NCBI GenBank assembly: GCA_016215155.1
Contig: JACRLQ010000089.1
Location: 1 to 58,153, forward strand
Reading direction: 5' to 3'
Source: Nitrospirota bacterium
GTDB taxonomy: Bacteria > Nitrospirota > Thermodesulfovibrionia > Thermodesulfovibrionales > UBA6898
Length of the DNA stretch: 58,153 nucleotides
The translations under genes and the position numbers were made by a program. Under the pieces are notes generated by a model. It ran no database searches. It was not told the origin of the DNA and saw only the letters and a program-made list of their open reading frames with translations. Shown here piece by piece: positions 45,195 through 53,694 of the stretch. The first letter of the stretch is position 1. Each line of letters begins with the position of its first letter.

Positions 45195-45878
45195 TTATTT
45201 TTCATGCATAACCAGAGGAAGGGACTCTTCACGTCTTCTGGCCTCCATTGTTATGACGGGAGCGGAAAAGACATGGGACGGAAGGAGCAGCGCAAGAAGA
45301 AAAAAGACCGCTGTGTGAATCAAAAACAGATAGCTTCCCCCGACGTGTGTAGGATGAAACGCGAGGAGGCCCAGAGAAAATTCCTTTATGAGCAGAAGAT
45401 CGGGTTTAAAAAAGTTCAGCATAAAGAGACCTGTCAGGCTGATTAGAAGCGTAAGCCCCAATACGAGATAATTATCATAGGTCAGATACCTGTGTTTAAT
45501 TGAAATTGTACGTATGGAAAGAAGATACAGGATGGAAGCCGGGAGGACATATCCGGCGACTATTCCGCAGACCTGCATGTCCTGGACCCAAAAAGGAACA
45601 GGGTCTGTAAAATATCTCAGATGCCTTATGCATACCAAAAAGAATGATACATGGAAAAGCATAGAGCCGAACCATAGAGGCCCGCTAGAGACAAAGACCC
45701 TGCGGAAGGTCAATAAATCAATAATCATGAGGACCCATGTGCCCGGGGATGTCCTCCGCTTTTGGGTGTATCTCCCGGGCGGGCCGGGCGCCCTCAGCCA
45801 TAGAAGCAGGTGCCACAGCAGGCGCAGGCAGAATGTAAAATAAACAATATATGCTATGGCAGCAAGTATCAAGGACAT
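45195..45878 (-). CDS. HdrE/DsrM/NarI-like cytochrome b membrane subunit
   Basis: 227 residues with five membrane helices (LILAAIAYIVYFTFCLRLLW at the N-terminus). Conserved His residues in GSMLFHVSFFLVCIRHLRYF and LLAFHPTH...LIHTAVFF would bind haem b. The domain is that of nitrate reductase gamma subunits, as in HdrE and DsrM, which pass electrons between quinone and a cytoplasmic Fe-S partner. The partner is the HdrD-like gene 13 bases downstream. The start lacks a strong ribosome site. Confidence 0.85.
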   Translation of the reverse strand: MSLILAAIAYIVYFTFCLRLLWHLLLWLRAPGPPGRYTQKRRTSPGTWVLMIIDLLTFRRVFVSSGPLWFGSMLFHVSFFLVCIRHLRYFTDPVPFWVQDMQVCGIVAGYVLPASILYLLSIRTISIKHRYLTYDNYLVLGLTLLISLTGLFMLNFFKPDLLLIKEFSLGLLAFHPTHVGGSYLFLIHTAVFFLLALLLPSHVFSAPVITMEARRREESLPLVMHEK

Positions 45879-45931
45879 TATCTTCTATGTTAACCCTTTC
45901 AGATGTATAAAAAAATTCCCCCTCACCCAAA

Positions 45932-45953
45932 CCTTCTCCCTACAGGGAGAAGG
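45932..45953. repeat. Palindromic intergenic repeat
   Basis: A perfect 10-bp inverted repeat (CCTTCTCCCT / AGGGAGAAGG, 2-base loop) lies in the 90-base gap between the small conserved gene and the cytochrome b gene. Confidence 0.75.
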
Positions 45954-45968
45954 TGTCCCGATAATCAG

Positions 45969-46292
45969 TTATTCTGATTTGTTGCGCATGAAATGCATCG
46001 TCACGTCTCTGGGCACCGCAAGGCCGGCCTCGACCTCCAGGGCCTTTAGGATTCCTGCCGGAACTGGGCAGGCAACATGCCTGAGGCATGCTGCCCCCTT
46101 CGTATAGACAGGATTTTCTAGCAGCCGCCGAAACGCGTCCATCAGTGTAAGTTCTTCGAGCTCGAAGCCGAGTTTCTGGACCATCTTGCATTCTGATTCC
46201 AGCTTCACAGAGAAGGTTTTTTTGTCCTTCTGCTGAACTTCCACCGTGACCTGTGTTCCGCAGGCTCCGGGGTCGATAATAAGCCTTGTCAT
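45969..46292 (-). CDS. Small conserved protein, DUF6951-like
   Basis: 107 residues. The opening IDPGACG-x-VTVE, the Cys in ESECKMVQKLG and the C-terminal ACLRHVACPVPAGILKALEVEAG give four to five conserved Cys residues. Proteins of this form sit beside RACo-type activators and corrinoid methyltransferases. The function is unknown; metal or cofactor binding is a reasonable guess from the Cys pattern. It lies 15 bases after the activator gene. Confidence 0.6.
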   Translation of the reverse strand: MTRLIIDPGACGTQVTVEVQQKDKKTFSVKLESECKMVQKLGFELEELTLMDAFRRLLENPVYTKGAACLRHVACPVPAGILKALEVEAGLAVPRDVTMHFMRNKSE

Positions 46293-46307
46293 GCCGGGGC
46301 CGGTCTC

Positions 46308-48299
46308 CTACCCTTTGATGCCTGCGGCCGCGGGGGCCTTCTGACCTTCGAGCAGCGCCTTCAGATTAGGGAATTTGTCTTTCATGTGAGGTATATGCAT
46401 CGCCTGCATGAACTCCTTTTCGAACGTAGGTTCAGTCGCTATCTCGACAAATTCGACCCATCTGGCGCGCTCGTCGGCTTCTTTGCGCTTGTTTTTATTG
46501 AGCAGGGCCATCCTGGAGCCGTCGCCTGCGGCATTTCCCACCACGACCACCTTGTCAATCGGGACATCCGGGAACAGGCCGAGGGTCAGCGACGCCTCCC
46601 GGTCGATATGGCTCCCGAAGGCCCCGGCGAGCTCGACACGGTCCAGCTTCGTGACCCCCATCTTTTGCATCATCAGTTTGACGCCGGCATATAGGGCGCC
46701 CTTTGCAAGCTGAAGCGCCCTCACGTCTCCCTGTGTTACCGTGATGTCCTGGTCGATGGAAGTCTCCCCGGCCCAGGCAAGAACATACTCGGGCTTACCT
46801 TCCGCATTCTTTCTGACCCTGTTTGTGCCCAGGTCGGAAACGAATTTGCCGGACTTGTCGATTATGCCGGCCTTGAACATCTCGGCGATAACGTCTATGA
46901 TGGCTGAACCGCATATGCCCTTAGCGTTGATCTTGCCTTCTATGTGGGTGTGCCAGTCTGCCTTGCCTATGACCTTATACCTGGGCTCCTTTGTCTCATA
47001 ATCTATTTTTACCTTTTCTATGGCCCCCGGTGCTGCTCTCATGCCGAACTTTATCTGAGCGCCTTCAAAAGCTGGACCCGTTGCGCAAGACGTCGAGCAG
47101 ACCCTGTCTTTGTTGCCAAGGAGGAGTTCCCCGTTGGTGCCTATATCGATAATCAGGACCATATCGTCCTGGAAATACTGTTCCTGGGCGATAAGGACAC
47201 CCACGTTATCAGCGCCTACGAACCCTGCCTCGATAGGCAGCACATGGATGAATGCGCCGGGGTTTATCTTAAGCCCCAGGTCTCGGGCCTTGATGTCAAG
47301 GGACTGCTGGACGGCAGGGATGAAGGGCGAGCGCCCGATATAAACAGGGTTCAGGCCGAGGAATATATGGTGCATCGCGGTATTAAAAACTATCGTCAGA
47401 TCATCTATCGCATGGCCCGGGTGAGGGCCGTCTTTCCTTATTTCAGATACGACCTTGTCTATGATCTCATTGAGGCCTGTTATGATCGCATCCTGCATCG
47501 TCTTTAGGCCTTCAGGGTTCGTCATCGCGTAGGTAATCCTCGACATGACATCCTCACCATAGGGGACCTGCGGGTTCATGATAGATTCCGTGTTGATGAC
47601 GCTCCCCGTGGACATGTCACAGAGATAGCCGACACAGGTGGTTGTTCCTATGTCAACTGCAAGACCATAGCAGACATCGACATGACCGGGTTCCACCTTG
47701 ATGATCTCCTTATCCATCCATACGGTCACCGTTATAGTCCAATCGCCGTTACGCAGGGCATCCTGGAGCTGCAGCAGTGCCTCGAAATCAAATTTCAGGC
47801 CCTTGATTCCATAGATTTCATCGATCCTGCTTATTACCCTTTCATAATCGCCTGTTGTCATGTCATGAAGGGTCGGCGGGGTGAAGGTCAACACATATTT
47901 TTTGACTGCGGGGTCGAGCGCAATGATCAACTCCTTTGCCGCTTTTCTAACCACCTGCTTGCCGGCCCTCGACCTCTCAGGTACAAATACCTTCAGGTCG
48001 CCGTGTATTTCGCAGGAGCAGGCAAGCCTGATGCCCGGGCCGTCCTCAGGTTTTATATGTTTTAATTCATCCGCGGTCGGCTCCTGAGGGGTAATATGAG
48101 ACATCCTCGATTCCATGTTGTCTTTTTCGAAATAGCCTTCTTCTATCCTGACCTTGCATTTCCCGCAGACCTTCTTGTCTCCGCAGAGCGCCTCGAGGTC
48201 AACGCCCAGCCGCTGGGCTGCCTTCAATATCGTAGTGCCTTCCTCTATTTCTCCACGCCGGCCAGCCGGCTGGAATATTACCTTGAATGTGCGACCCAT
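46308..48299 (-). CDS. Corrinoid activation protein, RACo/MtoD-type (ferredoxin plus ASKHA domain)
   Basis: 663 residues with AGGAGG before the ATG. The N-terminal [2Fe-2S] ferredoxin domain has CGDKKVCGKCKVRI and LACSCEIHG. A middle domain leads to an ASKHA ATPase part with VDIGTTTCVGYLCD, FNTAMHHIFLGL, IDIGTNGELLLG and ELAGAFGSHID. RACo-type proteins use ATP and an electron to return inactive Co(II) corrinoid proteins to Co(I). The corrinoid protein and methyltransferases are in the same run of genes. Length and domain order are normal for the family. Confidence 0.93.
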   Translation of the reverse strand: MGRTFKVIFQPAGRRGEIEEGTTILKAAQRLGVDLEALCGDKKVCGKCKVRIEEGYFEKDNMESRMSHITPQEPTADELKHIKPEDGPGIRLACSCEIHGDLKVFVPERSRAGKQVVRKAAKELIIALDPAVKKYVLTFTPPTLHDMTTGDYERVISRIDEIYGIKGLKFDFEALLQLQDALRNGDWTITVTVWMDKEIIKVEPGHVDVCYGLAVDIGTTTCVGYLCDMSTGSVINTESIMNPQVPYGEDVMSRITYAMTNPEGLKTMQDAIITGLNEIIDKVVSEIRKDGPHPGHAIDDLTIVFNTAMHHIFLGLNPVYIGRSPFIPAVQQSLDIKARDLGLKINPGAFIHVLPIEAGFVGADNVGVLIAQEQYFQDDMVLIIDIGTNGELLLGNKDRVCSTSCATGPAFEGAQIKFGMRAAPGAIEKVKIDYETKEPRYKVIGKADWHTHIEGKINAKGICGSAIIDVIAEMFKAGIIDKSGKFVSDLGTNRVRKNAEGKPEYVLAWAGETSIDQDITVTQGDVRALQLAKGALYAGVKLMMQKMGVTKLDRVELAGAFGSHIDREASLTLGLFPDVPIDKVVVVGNAAGDGSRMALLNKNKRKEADERARWVEFVEIATEPTFEKEFMQAMHIPHMKDKFPNLKALLEGQKAPAAAGIKG

Positions 48300-48367
48300 T
48301 TGTCAATCCTCCTGATTGTTATTCTTGCGAATACCTCAAAATATTTAATGTGCATTATTCAGAAAAT

Positions 48368-48470
48368 CTCCCTCACCCTCTTTTCCTGAGAGGGGAATTA
48401 TGCCTCCCTTAGGAAAAGGGAGGTTGCCCGCCTCTGGCGGCGCCAAAGGCGACCAGGGGGTAGGAGGGAT
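48368..48470. repeat. G/C-rich palindromic repeats upstream of the activator gene
   Basis: Overlapping inverted repeats (CTCTTTTCCTGAGAGG-like, CCTCCCTTAGGAAAAGGGAGG, GCCTCTGGCGGC) fill this 222-base intergenic stretch (48300-48521). The rest shows nothing recognisable. Confidence 0.65.
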
Positions 48471-48521
48471 TTTATAATGTAATGCCTATTTTGCGATTGT
48501 TAATAGTTTATTCTTTTCCAT

Positions 48522-49178
48522 TCAACCCGAATTTTTTAGCTCAGCGTTCCTAATATTTCTGGAATACGGACATACTGTTATGCAGAAACCGCAGTTTGGT
48601 TTTTCATCAAGCGCGGTCCTGTTTTTTTTCAGCGACCTGCATTTTTCATACACCACCAGTTCCTTTAATGGGTCGCCGAGGGACCACAGATGTCCCTTAA
48701 GGGCCTTTGAAGGGCAGTGCGTCACACAGAGTTCGCAGTCTCCGCACTCTGACTCGGACGTCGGCTCATCAGGGATGAACGCCGCATTCGTAAGCACCGT
48801 GGCCCAGGACAATTTTGAGCCGTATTGCCTGTTTATCAAAAGCCCGTTTTTACCTATCCAGCCCAGGCCCGAGCAGGTCGCGGCCGTCTTATGGCAAAAG
48901 AGCTTATAAAGCCTGCTGATATATTTCCCGTTTTTTCTGTCCGAGTCGGGCGGGATTAAAAGACTTCTGAACCCCCGGACCTTAAGCCAGCCTGACGCCA
49001 GGTCCTGCAGCCCCGAAAGCAGCTCCACGGTCTCGGCCCCGAGGCCCCTGTTTACCGCAATCGCTATGCCGCGGTCCAGATGAGAGATCTCACTCGACAG
49101 GGCCGCGGTAACATCGCCGACCCCTACAAGGGTCGCGCCTTCACGCAGCAAAAACCGCTTCAGGGCATCAGACTCCAC
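48522..49178 (-). CDS. Double [4Fe-4S] protein, QueG-like, linked to the corrinoid system
   Basis: 218 residues from a GTG. The N-terminal part (REGATLVGVGDV, AIAVNRGLGAETVELL) and middle (KTAATCSGLGWIGKNGLLINRQYGS) resemble epoxyqueuosine reductase/QueG-related proteins. The ferredoxin motifs are CGDCELCVTHCP and CGFCITVCPYSR. It is shorter than QueG and lacks the C-terminal HEAT region, so tRNA modification is unlikely. Proteins of this type occur with corrinoid methyltransferases, probably as electron donors or corrinoid handlers. It follows the corrinoid protein gene by 3 bases. Confidence 0.75.
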   Translation of the reverse strand: MESDALKRFLLREGATLVGVGDVTAALSSEISHLDRGIAIAVNRGLGAETVELLSGLQDLASGWLKVRGFRSLLIPPDSDRKNGKYISRLYKLFCHKTAATCSGLGWIGKNGLLINRQYGSKLSWATVLTNAAFIPDEPTSESECGDCELCVTHCPSKALKGHLWSLGDPLKELVVYEKCRSLKKNRTALDEKPNCGFCITVCPYSRNIRNAELKNSG

Positions 49179-49181
49179 GAC

Positions 49182-49865
49182 CTATTTATTCAGCTTCTCA
49201 TCCCTTAGTTTTTTAAGGAATGCAACCATCTTGATGGCTTCCTTCAGTGCGTTTCCGGCGTCCTCGGCATAGCCGTCAGCGCCCCATTTGTCAGCCAGCT
49301 CTTTCGAAGTGGGTGCGCCTCCGATCATGATCATGCAGTCGGGGTTCTTTTCTTTTATCTTTTCGATGACCTTCGGCATTCCGACCATCGAGGTCGTCAT
49401 CATGGCCGAAAGACATACAAGCTCGGAGTCGGTTTTTATCTGTTCCTCGACGAACTGGTCAAGAGGCACGTCCCTGCCAAGGTCATAGACAGTAAAGCCC
49501 GCCACATCGAACATCATTCTCACAAGGTTTTTCCCGATGTCATGCACATCGCCTTCCACAGTGCCTATGACCACGGACCCCCTGACGCCCAGGTCCATCT
49601 GCTTGCAATGCGGCTTCAGTATGTCGAGCCCTGCGTAAAGGGCATCGGCGCACATGAGGATCTCGGGCACGAAATACTCCTGGGCCTCAAAGAGCCTGCC
49701 CACCTCCTCCATGCCGGAGACCAGGCCGTCAAATATGGCCTCGTTGGCGTCCAGCCCCGCATCGACCGCCTCCTGGGCACCTTCTCTGCAGGCGTCCTCG
49801 TCATACTGGATGACCCCGTTTCTGAGTTTTTCAAGGATCTCTTTCTTTTTTGTTTCATCTGCCAT
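49182..49865 (-). CDS. Corrinoid methyl-carrier protein (MtoC/MtbC-like)
   Basis: 227 residues. A helical cap domain (ETFDG-like stretch NEAIFDGLVSGMEEVGRLFE; YFVPEILMCADALYAGL) is followed by the B12-binding fold with DVHDIGKN near residue 105, whose His is the lower Co ligand, and GGAPTSKELADKWGADGYAEDA at the end. It carries the methyl group between a substrate-specific methyltransferase and an acceptor enzyme. Its ATG overlaps the preceding stop (TAATG), so the two are translationally coupled. Confidence 0.95.
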   Translation of the reverse strand: MADETKKKEILEKLRNGVIQYDEDACREGAQEAVDAGLDANEAIFDGLVSGMEEVGRLFEAQEYFVPEILMCADALYAGLDILKPHCKQMDLGVRGSVVIGTVEGDVHDIGKNLVRMMFDVAGFTVYDLGRDVPLDQFVEEQIKTDSELVCLSAMMTTSMVGMPKVIEKIKEKNPDCMIMIGGAPTSKELADKWGADGYAEDAGNALKEAIKMVAFLKKLRDEKLNK

Positions 49866-50890
49866 TACTTTTTACCTCCATATTTTTTAATTTCATCCAT
49901 CATCGCAATCATGTTCTGTGGAGGGACCGTAGGCCAAATATCGCAGCCCGGCCATACGGCGCTCACCCCGTCATCGATGCATTTTCTCATTGTCGAGCGG
50001 ACCAGTTCCTCGGTCCCGGAGACCAGGACATTGTATGCGTCGAAATTGCCGAAGATCAGGGCGCTGTCGCCCAGTTTCTTCCTTGTCTCGACGACATCGT
50101 TTTTATGCTCTACGCTGATGGCGGTGGGACCGGCCTCCATCATGGACTCAACGATATCGTTCGTTTTGCCGCAGATATGGAGCACGGAACTGACGGACAG
50201 GGCGCTATGGACCTTCTTAAGCGGAGGGAGGATCAGGTTTTTAAATACCCTCGGGCTGAGCACGTCGCTCGTTGCGCCCATCTCCCTGACGGTTATATAG
50301 TCAACACCGGCCTTCTCATATTCCTTCGCTACTATTATGATGGCGTCGGCCATCAGGTCGAGAAGCTTCGCTACCTTGTCGGCCTTTTTGAACGAAAGCT
50401 TGAGAAGGTCGTTTAGCTCCATGATCTGTCCCGCAAGGGTAAACGGACCAAGCACGTAGGAGCCGACTGCGACTTCGCTGCCGATATCGGCCTTGAGGAT
50501 CCGGATCGCCTCCCGCATCAAAGGCACCCTGCCTCTTTCAGAGAGGTCAGCCGGGACCTGAATGTCCATTTCGTCTTCGTTATGGATAAGCTTTTCCTTG
50601 ATCGTGGGATAGAGTATGCCCTCCGCGTGGGGATAGACATTGATCACGCAGCCAAGCGCCTCCGCCTCCACGCAGAGATCTACCGGCACTATTCCGCATT
50701 CGTAGCCATACAGCCTGAACGTCGAGGCTGCTGTCTCCGCCATCTGCCTGGCGTCAAGGTGTATGCCCGCAAATCTGTATCCAAGCGTATTTATTCCGGT
50801 CTCCGTGATGTTTCCCATGCCGCTGAAACACGGGACCCTGTCGATGGGTTCCTTTCTGAAAAGCTTTAAGACCCTTTCTCTTGAATTCAT
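49865..50890 (-). CDS. UroD-family methyltransferase, MtaA/MtoB-like (first copy)
   Basis: 341 residues from ATG 50890, eleven bases after GGAGAAG; a TTG seven codons earlier overlaps that site. Family features: NSRERVLKLFRKEPIDRVPCF at the start, GPFTLAGQIM, and the zinc motif HICG near 236 with a distant Cys in PGCDIWP near 315. In MtaA/MtbA this His-Cys...Cys zinc site binds the CoM thiolate; in MtoB/OdmB relatives it handles aromatic O-methyl groups. Either role is possible. It is coupled to the corrinoid protein gene by a 1-base overlap and follows the MtrH-like gene by 26 bases. Confidence 0.88.
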   Translation of the reverse strand: MNSRERVLKLFRKEPIDRVPCFSGMGNITETGINTLGYRFAGIHLDARQMAETAASTFRLYGYECGIVPVDLCVEAEALGCVINVYPHAEGILYPTIKEKLIHNEDEMDIQVPADLSERGRVPLMREAIRILKADIGSEVAVGSYVLGPFTLAGQIMELNDLLKLSFKKADKVAKLLDLMADAIIIVAKEYEKAGVDYITVREMGATSDVLSPRVFKNLILPPLKKVHSALSVSSVLHICGKTNDIVESMMEAGPTAISVEHKNDVVETRKKLGDSALIFGNFDAYNVLVSGTEELVRSTMRKCIDDGVSAVWPGCDIWPTVPPQNMIAMMDEIKKYGGKK

Positions 50891-50916
50891 TAAAATAACT
50901 TCTCCTTTCAAAATGG

Positions 50917-51873
50917 TTATTTACCTTTTTTCCTTGAACCGCCCTCCGTGATCTTTGTAATAAACTCGCCGAAATATTTTCGGAGGGGAAGTTCAGGATT
51001 GTCGTATATGATCCCCGTTTCATCGAAGACGAAGGTTGAGAGCATCATATGGGCGCTCGCCACGGCGGGGAATACCCTGGGGGCGGTAACGGCCGGCCCG
51101 CAGAAGTTGAAGTCGGACCAGAGAGCGGAAGACATGCCCTGTACCACGGCATCCATCGCTTTGAACCCGTCCATGCCCCAGATCTCCTTGATCTCCTTCC
51201 ACATATGCGTGCCGTTCGAATACGCGCCGCCGCAGGGCAGACCGTGTTTTTCCTTTATCATCCTGTTTGCGACGAGCGAAAATGAGGTCGAAGGCATATT
51301 CATGACAGAAGTATCGACGATAACGGTCTCAAACGAGTCCGCTCCCTGGGCCATGATCGACTCAAGTGACTTGACCCGGCCGGACGGGGACTGGTCCTGA
51401 TCGTCAAATGCCTGTATAACGACATGTTTTATCCCAAGGTCTTTCAGGCGTTCCACCTGCCCTTTAATGTCCTTGTCCCAGGGAGTAATGCTGTTATAAA
51501 GGAATTTGTGCTGAACCCCGAGTTTGGAAACATATTCCGTGGCCTTTGCGCGCTGCTCGGCGACCCACATGTCGATGCCGAAGGGCATGTCCGTCGTTTC
51601 GAGGAAGAAATCGATGTAAATCTTCGCCTCCTCGGGCGAATTGGCGACCATCGCGACCATGCCGGGAATGCCTGTAACCTTTGAGAGTTCTTCCTGTTTT
51701 TTTATGATCTCCGTGGCCCTGGCCCTGTCGAAATTGCCCTTCCTGTCCACGACTATCCTGTCTTTGTTGTGGAACATAGACGATATCATCAGTGGCGGAT
51801 TTTCGCCTGGCTGTCCCCCGATCTTTATACCATTTATATTAAAGACCTTCTGTTGTTTCTCGAATGTAAACAT
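50917..51873 (-). CDS. MtrH-family methyltransferase (MtgA/MtoA-like)
   Basis: 318 residues from ATG 51873, five bases after AAGGAG; a frame extending 14 codons upstream has no such site. Family text: FNINGIKIGGQPGENPPLMISSMFHNKD, PGMVAMVANSPEEAKIYIDFF, GIDMWVAEQRAKATEYV, GLPCGGAYSNGTHMW. MtrH-type enzymes move methyl between tetrahydro(methano)pterin and a corrinoid. Bacterial relatives serve glycine-betaine and O-demethylation systems with tetrahydrofolate. Here it would connect the corrinoid protein to the pterin pool. Confidence 0.92.
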   Translation of the reverse strand: MFTFEKQQKVFNINGIKIGGQPGENPPLMISSMFHNKDRIVVDRKGNFDRARATEIIKKQEELSKVTGIPGMVAMVANSPEEAKIYIDFFLETTDMPFGIDMWVAEQRAKATEYVSKLGVQHKFLYNSITPWDKDIKGQVERLKDLGIKHVVIQAFDDQDQSPSGRVKSLESIMAQGADSFETVIVDTSVMNMPSTSFSLVANRMIKEKHGLPCGGAYSNGTHMWKEIKEIWGMDGFKAMDAVVQGMSSALWSDFNFCGPAVTAPRVFPAVASAHMMLSTFVFDETGIIYDNPELPLRKYFGEFITKITEGGSRKKGK

Positions 51874-51922
51874 TAAATCTCCTTGTCCCTGATTTGTGCT
51901 AAAATATGTCATCACTTACTTG

Positions 51923-51965
51923 GGGCAGCTCTGTCAGAGATTAAACAGGCTGCCCTCTTTTTTTG
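51923..51965 (+). terminator. Hairpin with T tract upstream of the MtrH-like gene
   Basis: GGGCAGC/GCTGCCC plus CTGT/ACAG form an 11-bp stem with one bulged T, followed on the plus strand by TCTTTTTTTT. No plus-strand gene ends here. On the minus strand the same hairpin would lie in the leader of the MtrH-like gene, where it may act in RNA processing or as a block to antisense transcription. Confidence 0.5.
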
Positions 51966-51973
51966 CTCAGCCA

Positions 51974-52030
51974 TTAACGCCCCCAGGCTTCGCCTCTCCC
52001 CCTCTTAAGATAAGAGGGGGTTAAAGGGGA
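51974..52030. repeat. Palindromic intergenic repeat
   Basis: A perfect 10-bp inverted repeat CCCCCTCTTA/TAAGAGGGGG (51998-52020) lies within a longer C-rich/G-rich pair, between the CMD and MtrH-like genes. Confidence 0.75.
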
Positions 52031-52043
52031 GTTATGATTTTCC

Positions 52044-52490
52044 TTAAAATACCCCATGATCAAACTTGGGCGCAGGCAGGTATTCCCACTTTTCGCCCTT
52101 TCTGTATTTTGCCTCTATATCAAGGCACTTAAGAGCGTATTCGAAGGCATACGGTATGCCGGGGCCGCCCGGAACAAAACCGGCCAGGATCATACCTACG
52201 GACGCGGCCTCAAAGATCTCACCGGTCGTTGCGCCTGCATTGATCGCCGGAATGACATGGATTATGCATCTGGGGGAACAGTAGCCTACGCCGCCCGACA
52301 TGAACATAAGTTCCTTGGTCTTTCTTGAAAGCGCGCCGTCTCCGAATATGCTCTCATAAAAATCGGCGAAGGTCCTGCCCGGATCGGGGGTAACGGTGTT
52401 GATGATCTGGAACATCCTCGGCACAAAACCGCATTTTTTCTTCATGTAGTCATTTACTTCTTCAACAGTCATCTTTTTCTCGTCTGTCAT
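52044..52490 (-). CDS. Carboxymuconolactone-decarboxylase (AhpD-like) family protein
   Basis: 148 residues from ATG 52490 preceded by GGGAGG; the longer frame upstream is not needed. The CMD helical core has DFYESIFGDGALSRKTKELMFMSGG and the redox-type pair CSPRC near residue 69, followed by HVIPAINAGATTGEIFEAA. AhpD-type proteins use two such Cys residues as a thiol reductant. The spacing here is C-x3-C rather than C-x2-C. Members often occur in corrinoid methyltransferase clusters. A small hairpin (CCGGCC/GGCCGG) lies before its ribosome site in the 145-base gap to the upstream gene. Confidence 0.82.
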   Translation of the reverse strand: MTDEKKMTVEEVNDYMKKKCGFVPRMFQIINTVTPDPGRTFADFYESIFGDGALSRKTKELMFMSGGVGYCSPRCIIHVIPAINAGATTGEIFEAASVGMILAGFVPGGPGIPYAFEYALKCLDIEAKYRKGEKWEYLPAPKFDHGVF

Positions 52491-52635
52491 TTCTGTTTCC
52501 TCCCTTGTTTTTCTCCGGCCCCAAGGCCGGAAACTGCCTGATGATATCAATTATTCCCATCGTCTCCTCCCGGATTGTATGGGTCAGACCTCACGCCAAA
52601 AATGCTTCACCTCCCTTCTTCTCAGGAACCGTTAC

Positions 52636-53676
52636 TCAGTATTTCCAGTTAAACGCCGTGTCATGGAACATCCTCAGGTTCTCGTAGGGTATTGTCGGCG
52701 GGATATCGCACCCTGGGACGAGGACGAACCCTCCGTCCCTGCCGGCTATTTCTATCACTTCCTTACACGCGGCTTCGACCTCCGCCGCGGTCTTGTTCAA
52801 AAGCACATGCACGGGCGCCACGTTACCCCCGAAGCACATCTTCCCGAAGAGGACTTCTTTTGCCTTCGCGATGTCCACCTTCTGGTCGAAGAATATGGCG
52901 CTGCAGCCGGTGTCTATGAACTGTTCGAGCCGGTCTCCGGTGTTTCCGCATATATGAAGGATGGTATGGGCGTTTTTTGATTTCGCCCAGTCGCTCAGCT
53001 TTTTCAGTGGCGGGACCGCGAACCTGGCCATCTGCTTGGGGTTAATGAGATCGCCTGAGGCGGTGGGGTCCGCTATACTCAGACACTGGATCGAGCCGTC
53101 ATCCACCAGGGGGGCATAAAGGTGGATGAGAAGGTCGGCGCAGAAATTCACCATCTTTTCCACGAGGGCCGGCTTCTTGAAGGTATATTTCATGAAGGCC
53201 TCTTCCCCCACAAACCGCGCGGCAAGGGTGAACGGTCCCCAGCAGGTCATAGTGACGAGATATTTGCTGCCTATCGCCCTGTTGACCAGACGTGTCGCCT
53301 CGAACACGTTATTGATGACAGGGTCCCTGAAAAGATCGTCCATATTGAGTTTATCGATCACTTCTTCCGAATCAACGAAATGTTTCGTGAGGTCGGGGGC
53401 GCCTATCTCCCTGTACTTTATACCGGCCCCGAAGGCGGTCCCCAAAGCCGAGGCATGGAAGTTGTTGAAGCCTGAGCCGACATACACCACGTCGCTCCTG
53501 ATCCTCTCGGCCTCCTTGATGCACATGTCGGCCATTTTTTTTTCGTCTTTGGCGAGTTCCTCGAAGCTCGATCCGTAGTCCCTTATGCTCCACATACCGC
53601 CTCCGAAAAGCGTTACAGGGACCCTCTCGGGTCTTCCCCCGTCAAATGCCTTCAGAATAATCTCTTTCGGTTCCAT
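52636..53676 (-). CDS. UroD-family methyltransferase, MtaA/MtoB-like (second copy)
   Basis: 346 residues. GGRPERVPVTLFGGGMW at the start, WGPFTLAARFVG, HICG near residue 240 and PGCDIPPTIPYENL near 320 show the UroD-type barrel with the zinc-binding His-Cys...Cys of corrinoid methyltransferases. True uroporphyrinogen decarboxylase lacks this zinc set. It diverges clearly from the copy at 49865-50890, so one may demethylate the substrate and the other pass methyl to a thiol. It is the first enzyme gene in the run, 18 bases after the receiver-protein gene. Confidence 0.88.
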   Translation of the reverse strand: MEPKEIILKAFDGGRPERVPVTLFGGGMWSIRDYGSSFEELAKDEKKMADMCIKEAERIRSDVVYVGSGFNNFHASALGTAFGAGIKYREIGAPDLTKHFVDSEEVIDKLNMDDLFRDPVINNVFEATRLVNRAIGSKYLVTMTCWGPFTLAARFVGEEAFMKYTFKKPALVEKMVNFCADLLIHLYAPLVDDGSIQCLSIADPTASGDLINPKQMARFAVPPLKKLSDWAKSKNAHTILHICGNTGDRLEQFIDTGCSAIFFDQKVDIAKAKEVLFGKMCFGGNVAPVHVLLNKTAAEVEAACKEVIEIAGRDGGFVLVPGCDIPPTIPYENLRMFHDTAFNWKY

Positions 53677-53694
53677 GTTTCCCCCTTTTTTTAT

